Below are positions 22,375 to 33,238 of a DNA stretch of 64,000 nucleotides, piece after piece. The stretch's first letter is position 1; each line of letters starts with the position of its first letter. Both the position numbers and the translations under genes were made by a program. Under the pieces are notes generated by a model that saw only the letters and a program-made list of their open reading frames with translations, did no database searches and had not been told where the DNA came from. The stretch is from Moringa oleifera (Eukaryota > Streptophyta > Magnoliopsida > Brassicales > Moringaceae), in assembly GCA_021397835.1 (NCBI GenBank), contig JAJFZO010000344.1:2914001-2978000 (forward strand). The letters are read 5' to 3'.

Positions 22375-23847
22375 ACGGAATCCACTGGAGACTGAAGATC
22401 ATCATAGGTATGAAAAGAAATACTTGCAATGTGCATAACTTGCGTTCCTAATGATTAACTTTTGCACATTAGTTAAAAGAAAAGAAATTATAATTAAGTA
22501 ATAACCAAAATGTAAAAGAAACCAACCAAGTCATATACTCCAGTGACCTCATGCAGAACAGATCCTTCATGTAGTTTTCTTGCATTCCTATATTTGACTT
22601 ATATTCAGTTTTTTTCTTCTTTTCTATGCTGCTAGTTGCCATTTAGTTCTTCAAAAGAGGACACCAGCTGATTTCTGTGCAATATGATTCATCTACAATT
22701 TGGTCTACCAGGTGCTGCTTCTACAGGAATTGGAATACTAATTACCTGTCTCAGTGCATACGGTTTCAGAAAGAAGACTGCATCTACATGTTTCATGCAG
22801 ATGACAAAAACTGATCAAGATATCGAGGCTTTCATTAGAAATAACAGAATCCTACTTCTAAAAAGATACAGCTTTTTGCAGGTCAAGAAAATGACCTCTT
22901 CTTTCAAGCACAAACTAGGCCAAGGAGGTTATGGAAGTGTGTATAAAGGGACATTGAAAGATGGTCAAGTTGTGGCAGTGAAGATCCTCAACACATCCAA
23001 AGGGAATGGACAAGAATTTATCAATGAGGTTGCAAGCATTAGTCGGACTTCCCATGTTAATGTTGTCACCCTTTTGGGATTCTGCTTGGAGGGTGAGAAG
23101 AGAGCTCTCATCTATGAGTTCATGCCCAATGGTTCTCTCGAAAAGTTTATAAACAAAGAAGATCACTCGGAGCAAACTCAGCATTTGGGAATGGAAAGTT
23201 TGTTGCGAATTTCAATTGGAATAGCCAAAGGGCTTGAGTATCTGCATCGTGGATGCAACACAAGGATTGTGCACTTTGACATAAAGCCTCACAACATTCT
23301 CCTTGATGAAGAGTTTTGCCCTAAGATCTCTGACTTTGGACTTGCAAAACTATGCACTAAAAAAGAGAGTGTTGTGTCAATGCTGGAAGCCAGAGGGACA
23401 ATTGGATATATTGCTCCAGAGGTATTCAGCAGAAGCTTTGGAGCAGTGTCACACAAGTCTGATGTCTACAGCTACGGGATGATGATTATTGAGATGGCCG
23501 GAGGAAGCAAGAGGGTTGATGTTGGGGAAGGCAATTCTAGCGATATATATTTCCCACATTGGATTTATAGACGGCTTGAGCTAGGCAGTGGATTTCAGCT
23601 ACATAGCAGCATGAGCAGAGATGAAAGTGAAATAGCTAGGAAGATGATAATTGTGGGCTTGTGGTGCATACAGACAAATCCATCAGATAGGCCAGCCATG
23701 AGTGAGGTAGGTGAGATGCTGCAAGGAAGCATAGAAGCCTTACAGATTCCACCAAAGCCTTTCTTATCTTCTCCTCCAGGAATTCCAGCAACTGCAGGAT
23801 CATTATCAGGTTCTATGACCACCCCATTGTCATTGTCTTATAATTGA
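22375..23847 (+). CDS. D1: LRK10L2-type non-RD receptor kinase (exons 22375-22407, 22712-23847)
   Basis: A 33-nt exon encodes the linker [11 protein letters not shown]. It joins in phase to the kinase exon at an AG ending at 22,711, so the upstream ATG at 22,684 is intronic. The kinase exon gives a membrane segment ([17 protein letters not shown]), a basic stop-transfer KK, then a full Ser/Thr kinase. Its motifs are [52 protein letters not shown] and a terminal RPAMSEV. The catalytic loop has HFD in place of HRD, so it is a non-RD kinase, a class enriched among plant immune receptors. The frame is fully open. Which ectodomain exon it uses is unclear: C1 is broken and A1 is the nearest intact one. 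Confidence 0.85.
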
Positions 23848-24479
23848 AGCCTATTTGATCTAAATCTCGAGAGCTGGTTCTATAAATGAACCATATGTAA
23901 GCAAACTGTACGATGGCAATCAATTCTTGGAAAGCCAGCTACATAGCATGCTATTGAGTAACACGTCTGTAACTAAGTGTAACATTTTCCTTGTTAGCTG
24001 AAAAATAGACAGGAAAATGAAAGAAAATGGAACTCTGTTTGCTGGTTATGTATCTCCTTCCATTTAATGAAATTTATGCAATTAATTTATTTAATCTAGT
24101 CCAACTAGAAAAGAAAAAGAAGAAATGAATCTCCTCATTTCTTTCTTTCTTTCCTTTCTTTGCTGTCAATCAATCTCCTCAGAATCCAGCACATGAGCAT
24201 GCAGTAATATCCTCAAGACTTCCATGGAAAAAAATGGTGAGCTTTTGCAGTAATATCGAAAATTAATCATTGATCTTTAAGATTTTGCATTAAATATCAA
24301 TCTCATCAAGATTTTAGCTTCAATAAAACTGTTGTATAGGCTAAACTAATACTTCTGCCTAGTCTTTTTAAATTAAAATCATATAATGTAATTTGCAGGT
24401 AGATTGAATTCTAGTAATTGCGCTATAGAAAGATTAGCTTTAGAAGAAAAAAACAAGCATTGAGAACTGTTTTCCAATG
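23848..24479 (+). other. D1 3' UTR and flank
   Basis: Noncoding. It matches the reverse complement of the D2 3' flank (36,900-37,529). Several AATAAA-like sites are present but none is decisive. Confidence 0.5.
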
Positions 24480-24825
24480 CAAACAATGAATCAATTTCCG
24501 ATACTTGATAGCAATCTTCTTCTACGAAAAAACCAGACACCACCTCCCACTACCAATAGGCCCCCAAGTTCATCACAAAACCAAGCAATCATCTTAAGAA
24601 TCAATTTCCATCTGTATCTTCAAAGGATGGAGAAGCCGGCAGGAGAGATTTCATCTGTACTAATGAAAACAATAAAGCAGTTACTATTTATTTAGAATAT
24701 TATTCAAATGAACGGAAAAACAAAATCATGGAGAAGATATTGAAGGCTGAAAAGATGAGGCTTTCTAAACCCATTAAAACTGCTGCACAATATGTACATC
24801 CCATTAGATAAACAGAAAATCATGT
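24480..24825 (-). repeat. Antisense relic of a G-type kinase 3' UTR
   Basis: Its reverse complement matches 36,590-36,860, the 3' UTR and flank of the G2 kinase. Homology stops at AAACAGAAAA near 24,825. This shows that a G kinase once lay convergent to D1, as at the other two D kinases, and was deleted. Confidence 0.7.
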
Positions 24826-25551
24826 AAGTTATTCTAATTGATTATATGATTCTATCTATATATATCCATCACAAAAAACTTATGCTTGCTAGACATGTAA
24901 ATCCATCCAACTTCATACATGATAACACTTAGTAAGACTCAGACTGTTTTTCTTGACTTCTGAGTTCTAGGTCAACTACCAAAGTTGATATACATGGTTA
25001 GATGCAAACCGGGGAAATTAATGGGAAAAAAAATAAGTTCATATTATTTTAAACTCGTAACAACTCAGGGTGCAAATGCTTCCTAATAAAGAATGCAAAT
25101 TGACCAATGACTTAGACCGTAAGTGTTAATTATACTATCGGCTCAATATCATGAAAGATGCTGCCTGAAAGTATGCAGATCCCTGTGATCTCTCCATTCC
25201 AAACTCCCCACCCTCTATGTTCTGATTATTCAATATACAATGTGGCGCTTATTCAAAGTAAGTATTCTTATAATCAAACTGATTAAGTGCTTAAAAAAAT
25301 ATAAAATAAAAGTATTGATGAAGACAGCTAGTGAAAATCGATTGTTAAAAGTAGAAATAACTCCTCATTTCTTCATTTCTTGATCATCTTGTTTCGGACG
25401 CACTTGCAGAGTCAACATATGCTAGTTGTCTTACAAAACTTAAGATTAATTGATTAATTAATTACTTAAATACTGCTAGCTGCCTCTGTCTTGAAATGAT
25501 CTGTCCAATAATACAAGTTTCCTACTATTGCACTTCTCTCTGTTTCCGTGA
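24826..25551. other. Noncoding spacer upstream of E
   Basis: No coding frame or repeat recognised. It contains the presumed promoter of E; the bases just before the ATG are C/T-rich. Confidence 0.5.
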
Positions 25552-26359
25552 ATGAATCCCAATTTCGTTCTTTTTTTCCTTCTTTTCTTAGTGACCAATC
25601 ACTTCCTCTTCCCAGGACATGTATGTGGTGAAGATGAACGGTATTCGAATTGCAAAACTTCGTTTTCCTGTGGAAATATCAGTGGAATTGGTTACCCTTT
25701 TTGGAGAAAGGACCAGCCTGATTATTGTGGGCATCCAGGGTTCATGCTTGATTGCGAGGGCGATAAGGTAACGATGGATTTCTCTTCCAGGAAGTATCAA
25801 GTCATTGATATCAACCAGGAAACTAGGATTCTCAAGATTGTGAGATCAGATTTCCAGGGGAACATCTGCCCTAATACATTCGTCAATGTCACTTTGGACC
25901 TGAATCACTTTGCCTATACAGGCCATGATGAAAATATCACCTTCCTGTATGATTGTGCAGTTTCAGAGTATCCGGCAGCGAATAAGTTCCCTTGTGCGGT
26001 GAATAATATGCTCCGTGATGCTTACTTTGAGGTACCTGAAATTTCTCAAAACAGAGAAGCAAAGGATTGCGGTATTAGCCTTATGATCCCAGTCGTGATA
26101 ATGGCTGTTCAAGGACTCATGAATGGAAGCTTGAACATCTTGGACGTCATAAATGAAGGTTTTGAGCTTCGATGGATTTTAGACCCAGCATGGTGCAGAG
26201 ACTGTATCAGTTATGGCGGGCATTGTGGATTCAACAAGACCCGGAATGAATTCAGATGCTTTTGCCCTGACGGAGCTTATGCAAAGACATGTCCTGTGTC
26301 TCCAGCACCGGCAAGCTATTTTGAGCCTAGAAGCCAGCTTGATTCCGTAACACAGACAG
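25552..26359 (+). CDS. E: LRK10L/WAK-like ectodomain exon, single copy
   Basis: About 269 residues. The signal peptide is MNPNFVLFFLLFLVTNHF and onward. GUB_WAK_bind begins CKTSFSCGNISGIGYPFW, with YCGHPGF and LDCEG. The WAK-associated half ends in CRDCISYGGHCGF and CFCPDGAYAKTC, followed by a Ser/Pro-rich linker. The phase-1 donor at 26,359/26,360 (ACAG|GTGTGT) shows it is a first exon. It is the only copy of this ectodomain type in the window and lies just outside the inverted duplication. No kinase follows directly; the next plus-strand cassette in phase is at 35,072. Read past the donor it would end 16 codons later without a membrane segment. Confidence 0.8.
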
Positions 26360-27469
26360 GTGTGTATACACAGTCTCGATTTTCTCAATTTATATGCTTG
26401 GTTCTTTAATGGCTAGCTTCCTGTGTGGGACACTTTATGCCTAGTCTTACGTGCCTTAACCCACGTAGATATTTGGTTACTTTACCGTTTCCCTTCTAGT
26501 GTTCACTCCATAGCTTGAATTTTTTTATCATTGTTGCACATCATGAAACCTGCCCGGCCACGTCTTACAACTCACAGACCATTGTTATTACTAGCTTTTG
26601 GTATTGGGTATGCTGGTTCAGCTTTCTCCAAGGACCCTCTTTATAGGGTACTTGGAAAAGCTTATAGTTGTGTGGTGTAGCTTAGGAAGATGAGCCTACA
26701 GAATCAGTTTCCTAGTGGTTCATCGCATAATTGATTAGCCTAGAACTGCTCGACTGGTGATATATAGAAGCATAGCAACACCAGGAAACCAGAATCCTCA
26801 AGCCACTTCTGAATCTCCATATGTAGACCAAGCGAATCCTAGTGAACCCATCATCAGGTAGCACCCAGTTCAAAGGTTAGGAGCATGGTTTCTTCGAATC
26901 TTGAAGTGAAGACTTGAGCCTCAAAATTATAGTACAATTTTCCTATTTCATGCCCAGATCCATTATGCAGTCAAAGAGAATGCCTCTCTCCGTATCACTT
27001 TGGATTTCAAATTAATGCTGAACCACAGAGAACAAAACCAGAAACAAAGCTACAAAAGCGCACATATTGGATTAGTACACGTACGATGAAACAGGTTCTT
27101 TTTCATTTAAGATATTGAAGGAAACGAAATAGGCTGCTTCGATGGAGCTTCGCTAGGTCCTTTAGTCTTTTGCTTGAAAGAGAAGTTGGGAGTTTCGTAT
27201 TGCAAATGGAAGTTAGTGGATTCATTTTGGTTACGGTGGCTAATGGTCACCGGAACGTGTTAAAGAGAGCGTTGAAGTCAATGGACATCTATCAACTATT
27301 CTTGGTCAATGCAAAGAGATGGCACGTACCTTTTCTTTCTTTTATAATTTGGTAAAATCATTATGCAATTCTATGAATTTGATCCCTCAAAACATCAGTG
27401 TCATAAACCACTTGTTAAACACCGTTTCTATTAGGACTAATTCTTCCGCTCCACCGTATTTGATCACCA
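26360..27469. other. Noncoding spacer; left edge of inverted duplication
   Basis: From about 26,830 the sequence matches the reverse complement of DNA ending at about 56,475. Before that point the two differ. No coding potential is seen. The F1 promoter must lie here. Confidence 0.6.
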
Positions 27470-28229
27470 ATGGAAGGGCATCTCCTCCATTCTGTCATCA
27501 CCATCTTCCTCATCTTGATCACCGTCCCGGCATCCCACGGTGATGACGACGAGCAGTACTCGACATGCAGTCGCCCTTACGAGTGTGGGGGCGTAAAAGA
27601 CATTGGTTATCCTTTCTGGGGAGACAGCAGACCTGAATACTGCGGTCTTCAGGGATTCAAGCTTAGTTGCCAATCCAATGAATACCCTTTCTTCGAATTC
27701 GAAACTCAAAAGTTTCGATTATTAAGCGTGACTCCTTCTCGTCAAGTAGTGACCATCGCAAGAGTGGATCTTATGGATGATCTTTGTGCTCGACTTTCAA
27801 AGAACACCAATTTGAATACCACCCTTTTCCGATATGGTCCAAACGTTCACAGTCTCATCTTACACTACGGCTGCAATTCTGATAGTACGTCACCACATTC
27901 ATTCAATTGTCGCATGGATGGTATAGAGAGCCATGGGTTTTTCACAAGCGAATCATTCGGCGATGTCTCAAGTCCAGATGTCAGCTCATGTGACCTGCAT
28001 ATTCAAGTTCCAGTCCCCATGATGTATCTTGAGGACCTCTTCTGGGGAAGAGTGATTCTGCAGGAAGTGTTGAAGAAAGGGTTTGATGTAGAGTACATTA
28101 TTCCCACGGAGAACTGCTCTGTATGCCAGGAATCCAAAGGGATATGCGGAACTAGCTCCACTTCGGAGGACTTTGCGTGCTTCTGTCGCGATGAGCCCAG
28201 AAATTCGACATGTGGAAACATCGATAAAG
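27470..28229 (+). CDS. F1: LRK10L/WAK-like ectodomain exon
   Basis: About 253 residues. The signal peptide is MEGHLLHSVITIFLILITV up to the ASHG cleavage-like site. GUB_WAK_bind is CSRPYECGGVKDIGYPFW with YCGLQGFKLSC. The WAK-associated part has CSVCQESKGICG and CFCRDEPRNSTC. The phase-1 donor after NIDK (AAAG|GTACGT) marks it as a first exon. If the intron is retained the frame continues for 26 residues into a very hydrophobic tail (ILFLWNIALVFLFLFF), which could act as a membrane or GPI signal. The duplicate F2 (minus strand) is broken. No dedicated kinase exons follow before B1. Confidence 0.8.
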
Positions 28230-30800
28230 GTACGTCCACTATCCTCTTCCTCTGGAATATTGCATTAGTTTTTCTGTTCTTGTTTTTCGTTAGAGACGTT
28301 CAAGGTTAAAAAGTATATAATCAGAGCATAAACACAGAACTCAGCTACTGTGAAAGTCAGATATGATGATTTGGTGAATTGGGTTGGGGATTATAGGACG
28401 AAAAATTCTCTTTTTAAGATAAAAGTAAAAATCTTTCCAGCTGATACACGTTTCATGCGAAATCCTCCTCGATTAACCAGTACTATTAGATACAGTTTTC
28501 AGAGATTGCATTTGTATAAGCAAATAGTAGTGCCTGTTTCACAGTGGATTAGTTGCAATCTTAGTTTCTTCTAGTAATTAGGAATTTCCAAGCAGTAATC
28601 TTCAATTTCTCTTTCATGGAATCTCCAGTAGTCTCTCCCTAACTTTTACCATATCCCCAAGTATTAGAACCCAGAAGACCTTACTACCAAAATAAGATTA
28701 GCAGGAACTCGATCGATCTAGGGGAGTTTGATTATTTGGCCAAAAAGATGCTCTAATTTGTAATGCTCTGTTTGAATGGAAGCATGATTAGGATAATTTT
28801 GTTTGGACTCTTTTTTATAATTAATATTATATATTAAAAAAATCAAAAAGTTCTATGATTTGTGGAATCTCGTGGCAAGAGGATGTGCTTGTGCTTGCCG
28901 TGTAATGCATGTTCCTTGTCAATTTTTTAATACGTCAATGGTCCACTATGAGAAGGAGCTTAGAACATTCCACTTAATTAATCAGGACCCAACAGACCAC
29001 CCAACTTCACTTTCTCATTTTTATTTTTTATTTTTTGATTGGAGAATCTTTTTTAATTCACTTTTCATTATAATTATTCAAATTACTTAGAATTTTCTAA
29101 TTAATTTTGAAAAACAAATGCATAGCTTTCCAACAACAGTTCTCGTCTGACAAGCAGAAGCTAGGAATATATTGTTCTTGCCTCAAGGCAAGTCAGATTT
29201 AGAGGTGTATGTTGCTAGCCCTTGGTGAAGAGCTTTCTCTTCTTTCACCTCTTCTACATAGACATTGACAACCTAAACAATCCTCTCATAGTCTCCCATC
29301 TTTCATCTTCAACACCTCGTCTTCTTCTTTATCATGTCGAGTCGTCCATTTCTGTGCTCCAAGAGTGTTTGAGCTCATCAGCCATGGTGATGTATCGAGG
29401 AAGAACAACCACATGGAATAAGCTTTAGATATTTTCAATAATCTAATGACTAAGACATCAAAGGAGTTCTCTCAAAATCCTTTCCTTCCTATTTTTTTTT
29501 ATTCAGTTTTTAGATTTCACTCAATTTAACAGTCATTTTATCCATTACCACATGCGATTTAAGACTCATTTCATTGATTAAATAGCTACCCAGCTTGCCA
29601 GAAACGGACTTTTAAATTAGCTCTCTGGGCCTGAGCTCCCATACGACCCAAGTTCATCATTGGACATACCGGACAATCTAATCCTATCAAACAAAATTTT
29701 GATGATACCAATTTGTAGGTGGCTATCTCCAACATTACTCTCTGAGAATAGTAAAACGTCACTTGGTTTAATTGTTGTAGCAGTGTCAAAGTGCAGGTTG
29801 ATAAGAATGCTTTTGAACTTAAAAAGTAAGGAAATATGAGCTCGAATGAAGCTCAAAATGAGAGCCTTGTCTCAGGGAAATTTAGCTCCATTGATGAGAA
29901 AGAAAACCCATTCACCTGCTACTGTGGTGACCGATCCACCTTATCATTTAGTGCGTGCTTATCTTCCCTTTCCTTTTCCCCATTGAATCTCTCATACCGT
30001 AGCTCGCTTGCTGCCCGGTTTGAATTCATCAAACCTGACTGTTGTTGCTATATCAACTATTATTCTTTTCAGCTCAGCTTAGGATCATTATTCTCTATTG
30101 CGTACTGCCCAGGTAAGTAGTAGGTGATTCAGAGGAAGAAGAATTTACTTCTGATATTCGTTAGTTTCCTGGGAAATTCTTGTTTCTGAGAATGGCTTGA
30201 GGTACTCGATATGTTTAAGAACATCATCAATTAGGACAACTGAGCTTGGTCATGGTCAAGACAAAGAACAGAAGGTTGACCTGGTCGTTCTTAACAAATT
30301 TAATGGGCTGCCAGTAAGATCCTTGTAAGGCCTGAAAGCCTACAACACACGGCAACCCTTATTTGACTGACTTGGCGCCCTCTCTGTCATAGTTGCTGTG
30401 ATATTCTCTTGGAAATCGGAGGATTTGCATATGCAATTTCCCTATTTCTTTTTCAACTCACAGCTTATTAATCTTATCACTGTCACATTCTGAATGGTCC
30501 TGCCTTTGAAAGGTGACCTTTTGGTGCTCCTATAAATGACTGTTGTGGCCATTTTCTTTCGTTTTATGTCATTTCTGTCATCACTATCCTATTCTTCACC
30601 GCCCACATGCAAGTCAAGGTCAATCCTCGATCCTCAGCACTCAATACCCGTCTTTCTCTCTCTGTAGAAAATTCTGATCAGCTTACTTTTCTTGATCAAA
30701 ACTGTCAGTCTACTTCTGCTTGTTTCGTCGGAAAAAACAAGAAGAAAAGAAAAAGGCAGAAGCCCCATGGTAGTACTAACTTTTTCGGGAACCTATCTTG
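28230..30800. other. Noncoding block of left arm, with the empty MULE site
   Basis: Duplicated in reverse in the right arm. Bases 29,674-29,682 (CAATCTAAT) are the unoccupied equivalent of the MULE target. An open frame of about 94 codons (29,836-30,120) is conserved in the right arm (42,270-42,602), but no domain is recognised. A/T-rich tracts near 28,800 and 29,050 are unremarkable. Confidence 0.5.
29836..30120 (+). other. Conserved small ORF, unrecognised
   Basis: The 94 codons start MSSNEAQNES and include ENPFTCYCGDRSTLSFSA. The right-arm copy on the minus strand (42,270-42,602) is open over the same length and differs at scattered positions. Its end resembles a splice donor (CCAG|GTAAGT). 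It may be an exon of an unrelated gene caught in the duplication, or 5' leader sequence of B-type genes. No function can be assigned. Confidence 0.25.
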
Positions 30801-31581
30801 ATGCTTCCACAAATGGATGCCCATCTCTTCCTTTCACCTTTTCTTCACTTCATCATCCCACCCTTCATCGTCTTAGTCTTGGTTTCTACATCGTACTGTA
30901 AAGACCACGAACAGTTTACAGAGTGCAATCGGCCTTACCAATGTGGAATCTTTCCCAATCTTTCCTATCCTTTCTGGGGAACCAACCGACCCCTTTACTG
31001 CGGCGAGCAAGGGTACAACCTCACTTGTGAAGAAGATAAGTACCCTGTTCTACAAATTGATGAACAGAAATTCCAGATACTCCAGGTAAAGCAATCGCCC
31101 CGTAGGATGACAATTACCCGTGTGGTTACTGGGCAAGATAACTGTCCTGAGGCGCTCAGTTTGGATCCCGATCGCTTCGGGTACACAAACAACGTCAAAA
31201 ACATCACTCTCTTCTACGACTGTCGCACCCAACACTCGGGAGGTCATTTGCGTAAAGTTCAGTGCATCAGAGAGGGTAGAGAGACCAATGTTTTCTATGC
31301 AGACGGTGACTTCTTGAGGAGGAACCAAAGATTATATGAGGAATGCAAAAATACGAAAGTTCCAGTTCAAATAGAGGCCCTGGATGAGTTGCTCAGGGAT
31401 CCAAACATGCTCTTAAATGAAACCATAACCAAAGGTTTCGAGGTACAGTACTTTGCCTGGGATAGTTATTGCACACAGTGTAAAGATTCCTGTGGGAAAT
31501 GCGGATCGAAGGAGAATTCGCCGGAATTCGTCTGCTTGTGCCCGGACCAACCCCATACTTTGACGTGCCCAAAACGAGCTG
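30801..31581 (+). CDS. B1: LRK10L/WAK-like ectodomain exon
   Basis: About 260 residues from the ATG at 30,801; the ATG at 30,813 (MDAHLF) aligns better with the MDGH/MEGH starts of F exons and may be the real start. The signal peptide is hydrophobic up to TSYC. GUB_WAK_bind is CNRPYQCGIFPNLSYPFW with YCGEQGYNLTC. The WAK-associated part has CTQCKDSCGKCGS, with an extra Cys where B2 and B3 have Gly, and CLCPDQPHTLTC. The phase-1 donor after KRA (GCTG|GTACTA) marks a first exon. The next downstream in-phase exons are those of G2 beyond A2. Near-identical to B2 in the right arm. Confidence 0.8.
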
Positions 31582-33238
31582 GTACTATACCCTTAATCTC
31601 ACAATTCTTCATCTCGTTACACTCTTGAAATCATTAGCAACTTACTTCTTGTTATTGCTCATAGTTCCCCTACATGGGGATGTGCTAAATCTAGGTGTGA
31701 TTTCCGATTCGATGCTCTTCTTCCTCTACTTCTTCTTCTCCTTAGCTGAAAACAAAGGGGACAGCCATAGTCATTCATTTGTCTAGTTAATGACAGTGGA
31801 TATATAATCTTCGTCAACTTTGGATTCTTCCATTTCGTCAGTGGAAGACAATAAGCAGAAAGCTGGGTTTGCGTTCTGGCCTTTGTTTAAGTTGCATGTC
31901 TGCTTTGAACAGGTCAACAGTCAACACAAGCTGAAGGAATCCAACCCTTCGTTTGACCTGATTGTTCATACCTAACCTCATTAGCCTCAATGTTAAGTCT
32001 TTCTTCATAGCAAAATCGCGCCATTATGGTTTGCAATTAAATAATTATAATTTCGTATCCTGGGGGTATATTGGTCATTTTATTAAAAAATAAGTGTGAA
32101 TATGTAGTCATCTTGGACCATCTCTTTCGTCCTCGTTTTTTCAGATTACAAATGGATTCTTAGAGGAATCCCTCTTGTCCACACTTTCCTTTCAGCCCAA
32201 CAAACAATTAAAGCCTCTGCCATAGTCGCCCACTCATCTTCCTAATCGGCTCCACATTAAGACTATTACACATGAAACACTTACCCTTACCTAATCTTCT
32301 TTTTCTTTTCCCTTCTCCATTGTGATATATTTTATATATATTTGCAATTAATTCTTGAATGTTATATTTCTACCTTATTATATTGGTTGAAACATCACAT
32401 TGGTGACCAAAAAAAAGAAGCAAATTTATGTAGTGAAGGTATCATTGGCACTCTGTAACTTTCTATCTGATTATATTGTCGTATTTTATACAGTATAAGT
32501 TTGAATTTATTTGTTAATTTTGACCAATTTAAAATTAACATAGTATAGACTCTTTCTATCATGAATAATCATTTTTATAATATATGATTCTTTCGCCTTA
32601 AAGATATGACATTATCTGATGAAATGTTCAAAAGTATTATTGTACAAATAATTCTTTAAATATCTTATTTATCTGCAACAAAACGTTTTGTGAATAAATA
32701 TTCCCCACTGATAAAAAGGACGTGCTTTTTAAGATTCTATTTCATCTTGACCAACCAAGTTACTGATTAATTTCCTAATGATGGAGATTTAAGTGTGCAA
32801 TTTCAAAGTCAAAAAATGTTTTCCTATTGTTAACTTAATTATGAATTATTTTTATTTTTATTAATTTAGTTTAAGCGTATGTGAATAAATATTACCAAAT
32901 AATCATAGGGTGGTGGGTGGAAAGTAGAAAGTGTTTGACTTTGATGACAATGGAAACATGGCAGCAACTTGCATTAGCATTTACATAGATTTGTTGATCG
33001 CTCACTGTCCAGGATGTTCGTATCTTTGAATTGTGGCTCGAGCCATTGTTTTGTCTCCCTCTTCCTTTTTCAAACTCCAACTTTCGTTATCAAAATCGGT
33101 AGGCAATATCAAATTGCTCAAAGGACTTGGAACTAATTCGCACCAACTGCTTAGAATTTTCTTGCCGATGTCTTCTTTCATTCCTACTACTACCTTCTCT
33201 TCCTTTCCCCTTCTGCATTCTCAGTCTCTTCCCTTCAC
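31582..33238 (+). other. Noncoding: B1 3' flank and A2 5' flank
   Basis: The left part (to about 31,840) is inverted-duplicated at 40,510-40,800. From about 31,940 it matches the A1 flank in direct orientation. No coding evidence. Confidence 0.6.

Larger units (their letters stand above)
26830..31840 (+). repeat. Left arm of large inverted duplication
   Basis: It carries F1, a noncoding block, and B1. It matches 40,510-56,475 in reverse order and orientation, once the MULE and the Copia fragment are removed from the right arm. Effective arm lengths agree (about 5.0 kb each). Long runs are nearly identical, for example across B1 and B2. Confidence 0.85.

Noticed and set aside
22684..22711. 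ATG at 22,684 as the start of the D1 kinase (and its equivalents in D2 and D3)
   Set aside because: The first codons (MIHLQFGLP) lie before a good acceptor AG. The 33-nt exon upstream joins in phase exactly as in A2-G2, so this ATG is intronic.
30798..30800. TTG as the start of B1 (and B2, B3)
   Set aside because: Plant nuclear genes rarely start at TTG, and an ATG follows directly, with a second ATG that matches the F-type starts.
31050..31328. Minus-strand frame across B1 and its equivalent in B2
   Set aside because: It is a shadow of the ectodomain exon, with no signal or domain of its own.
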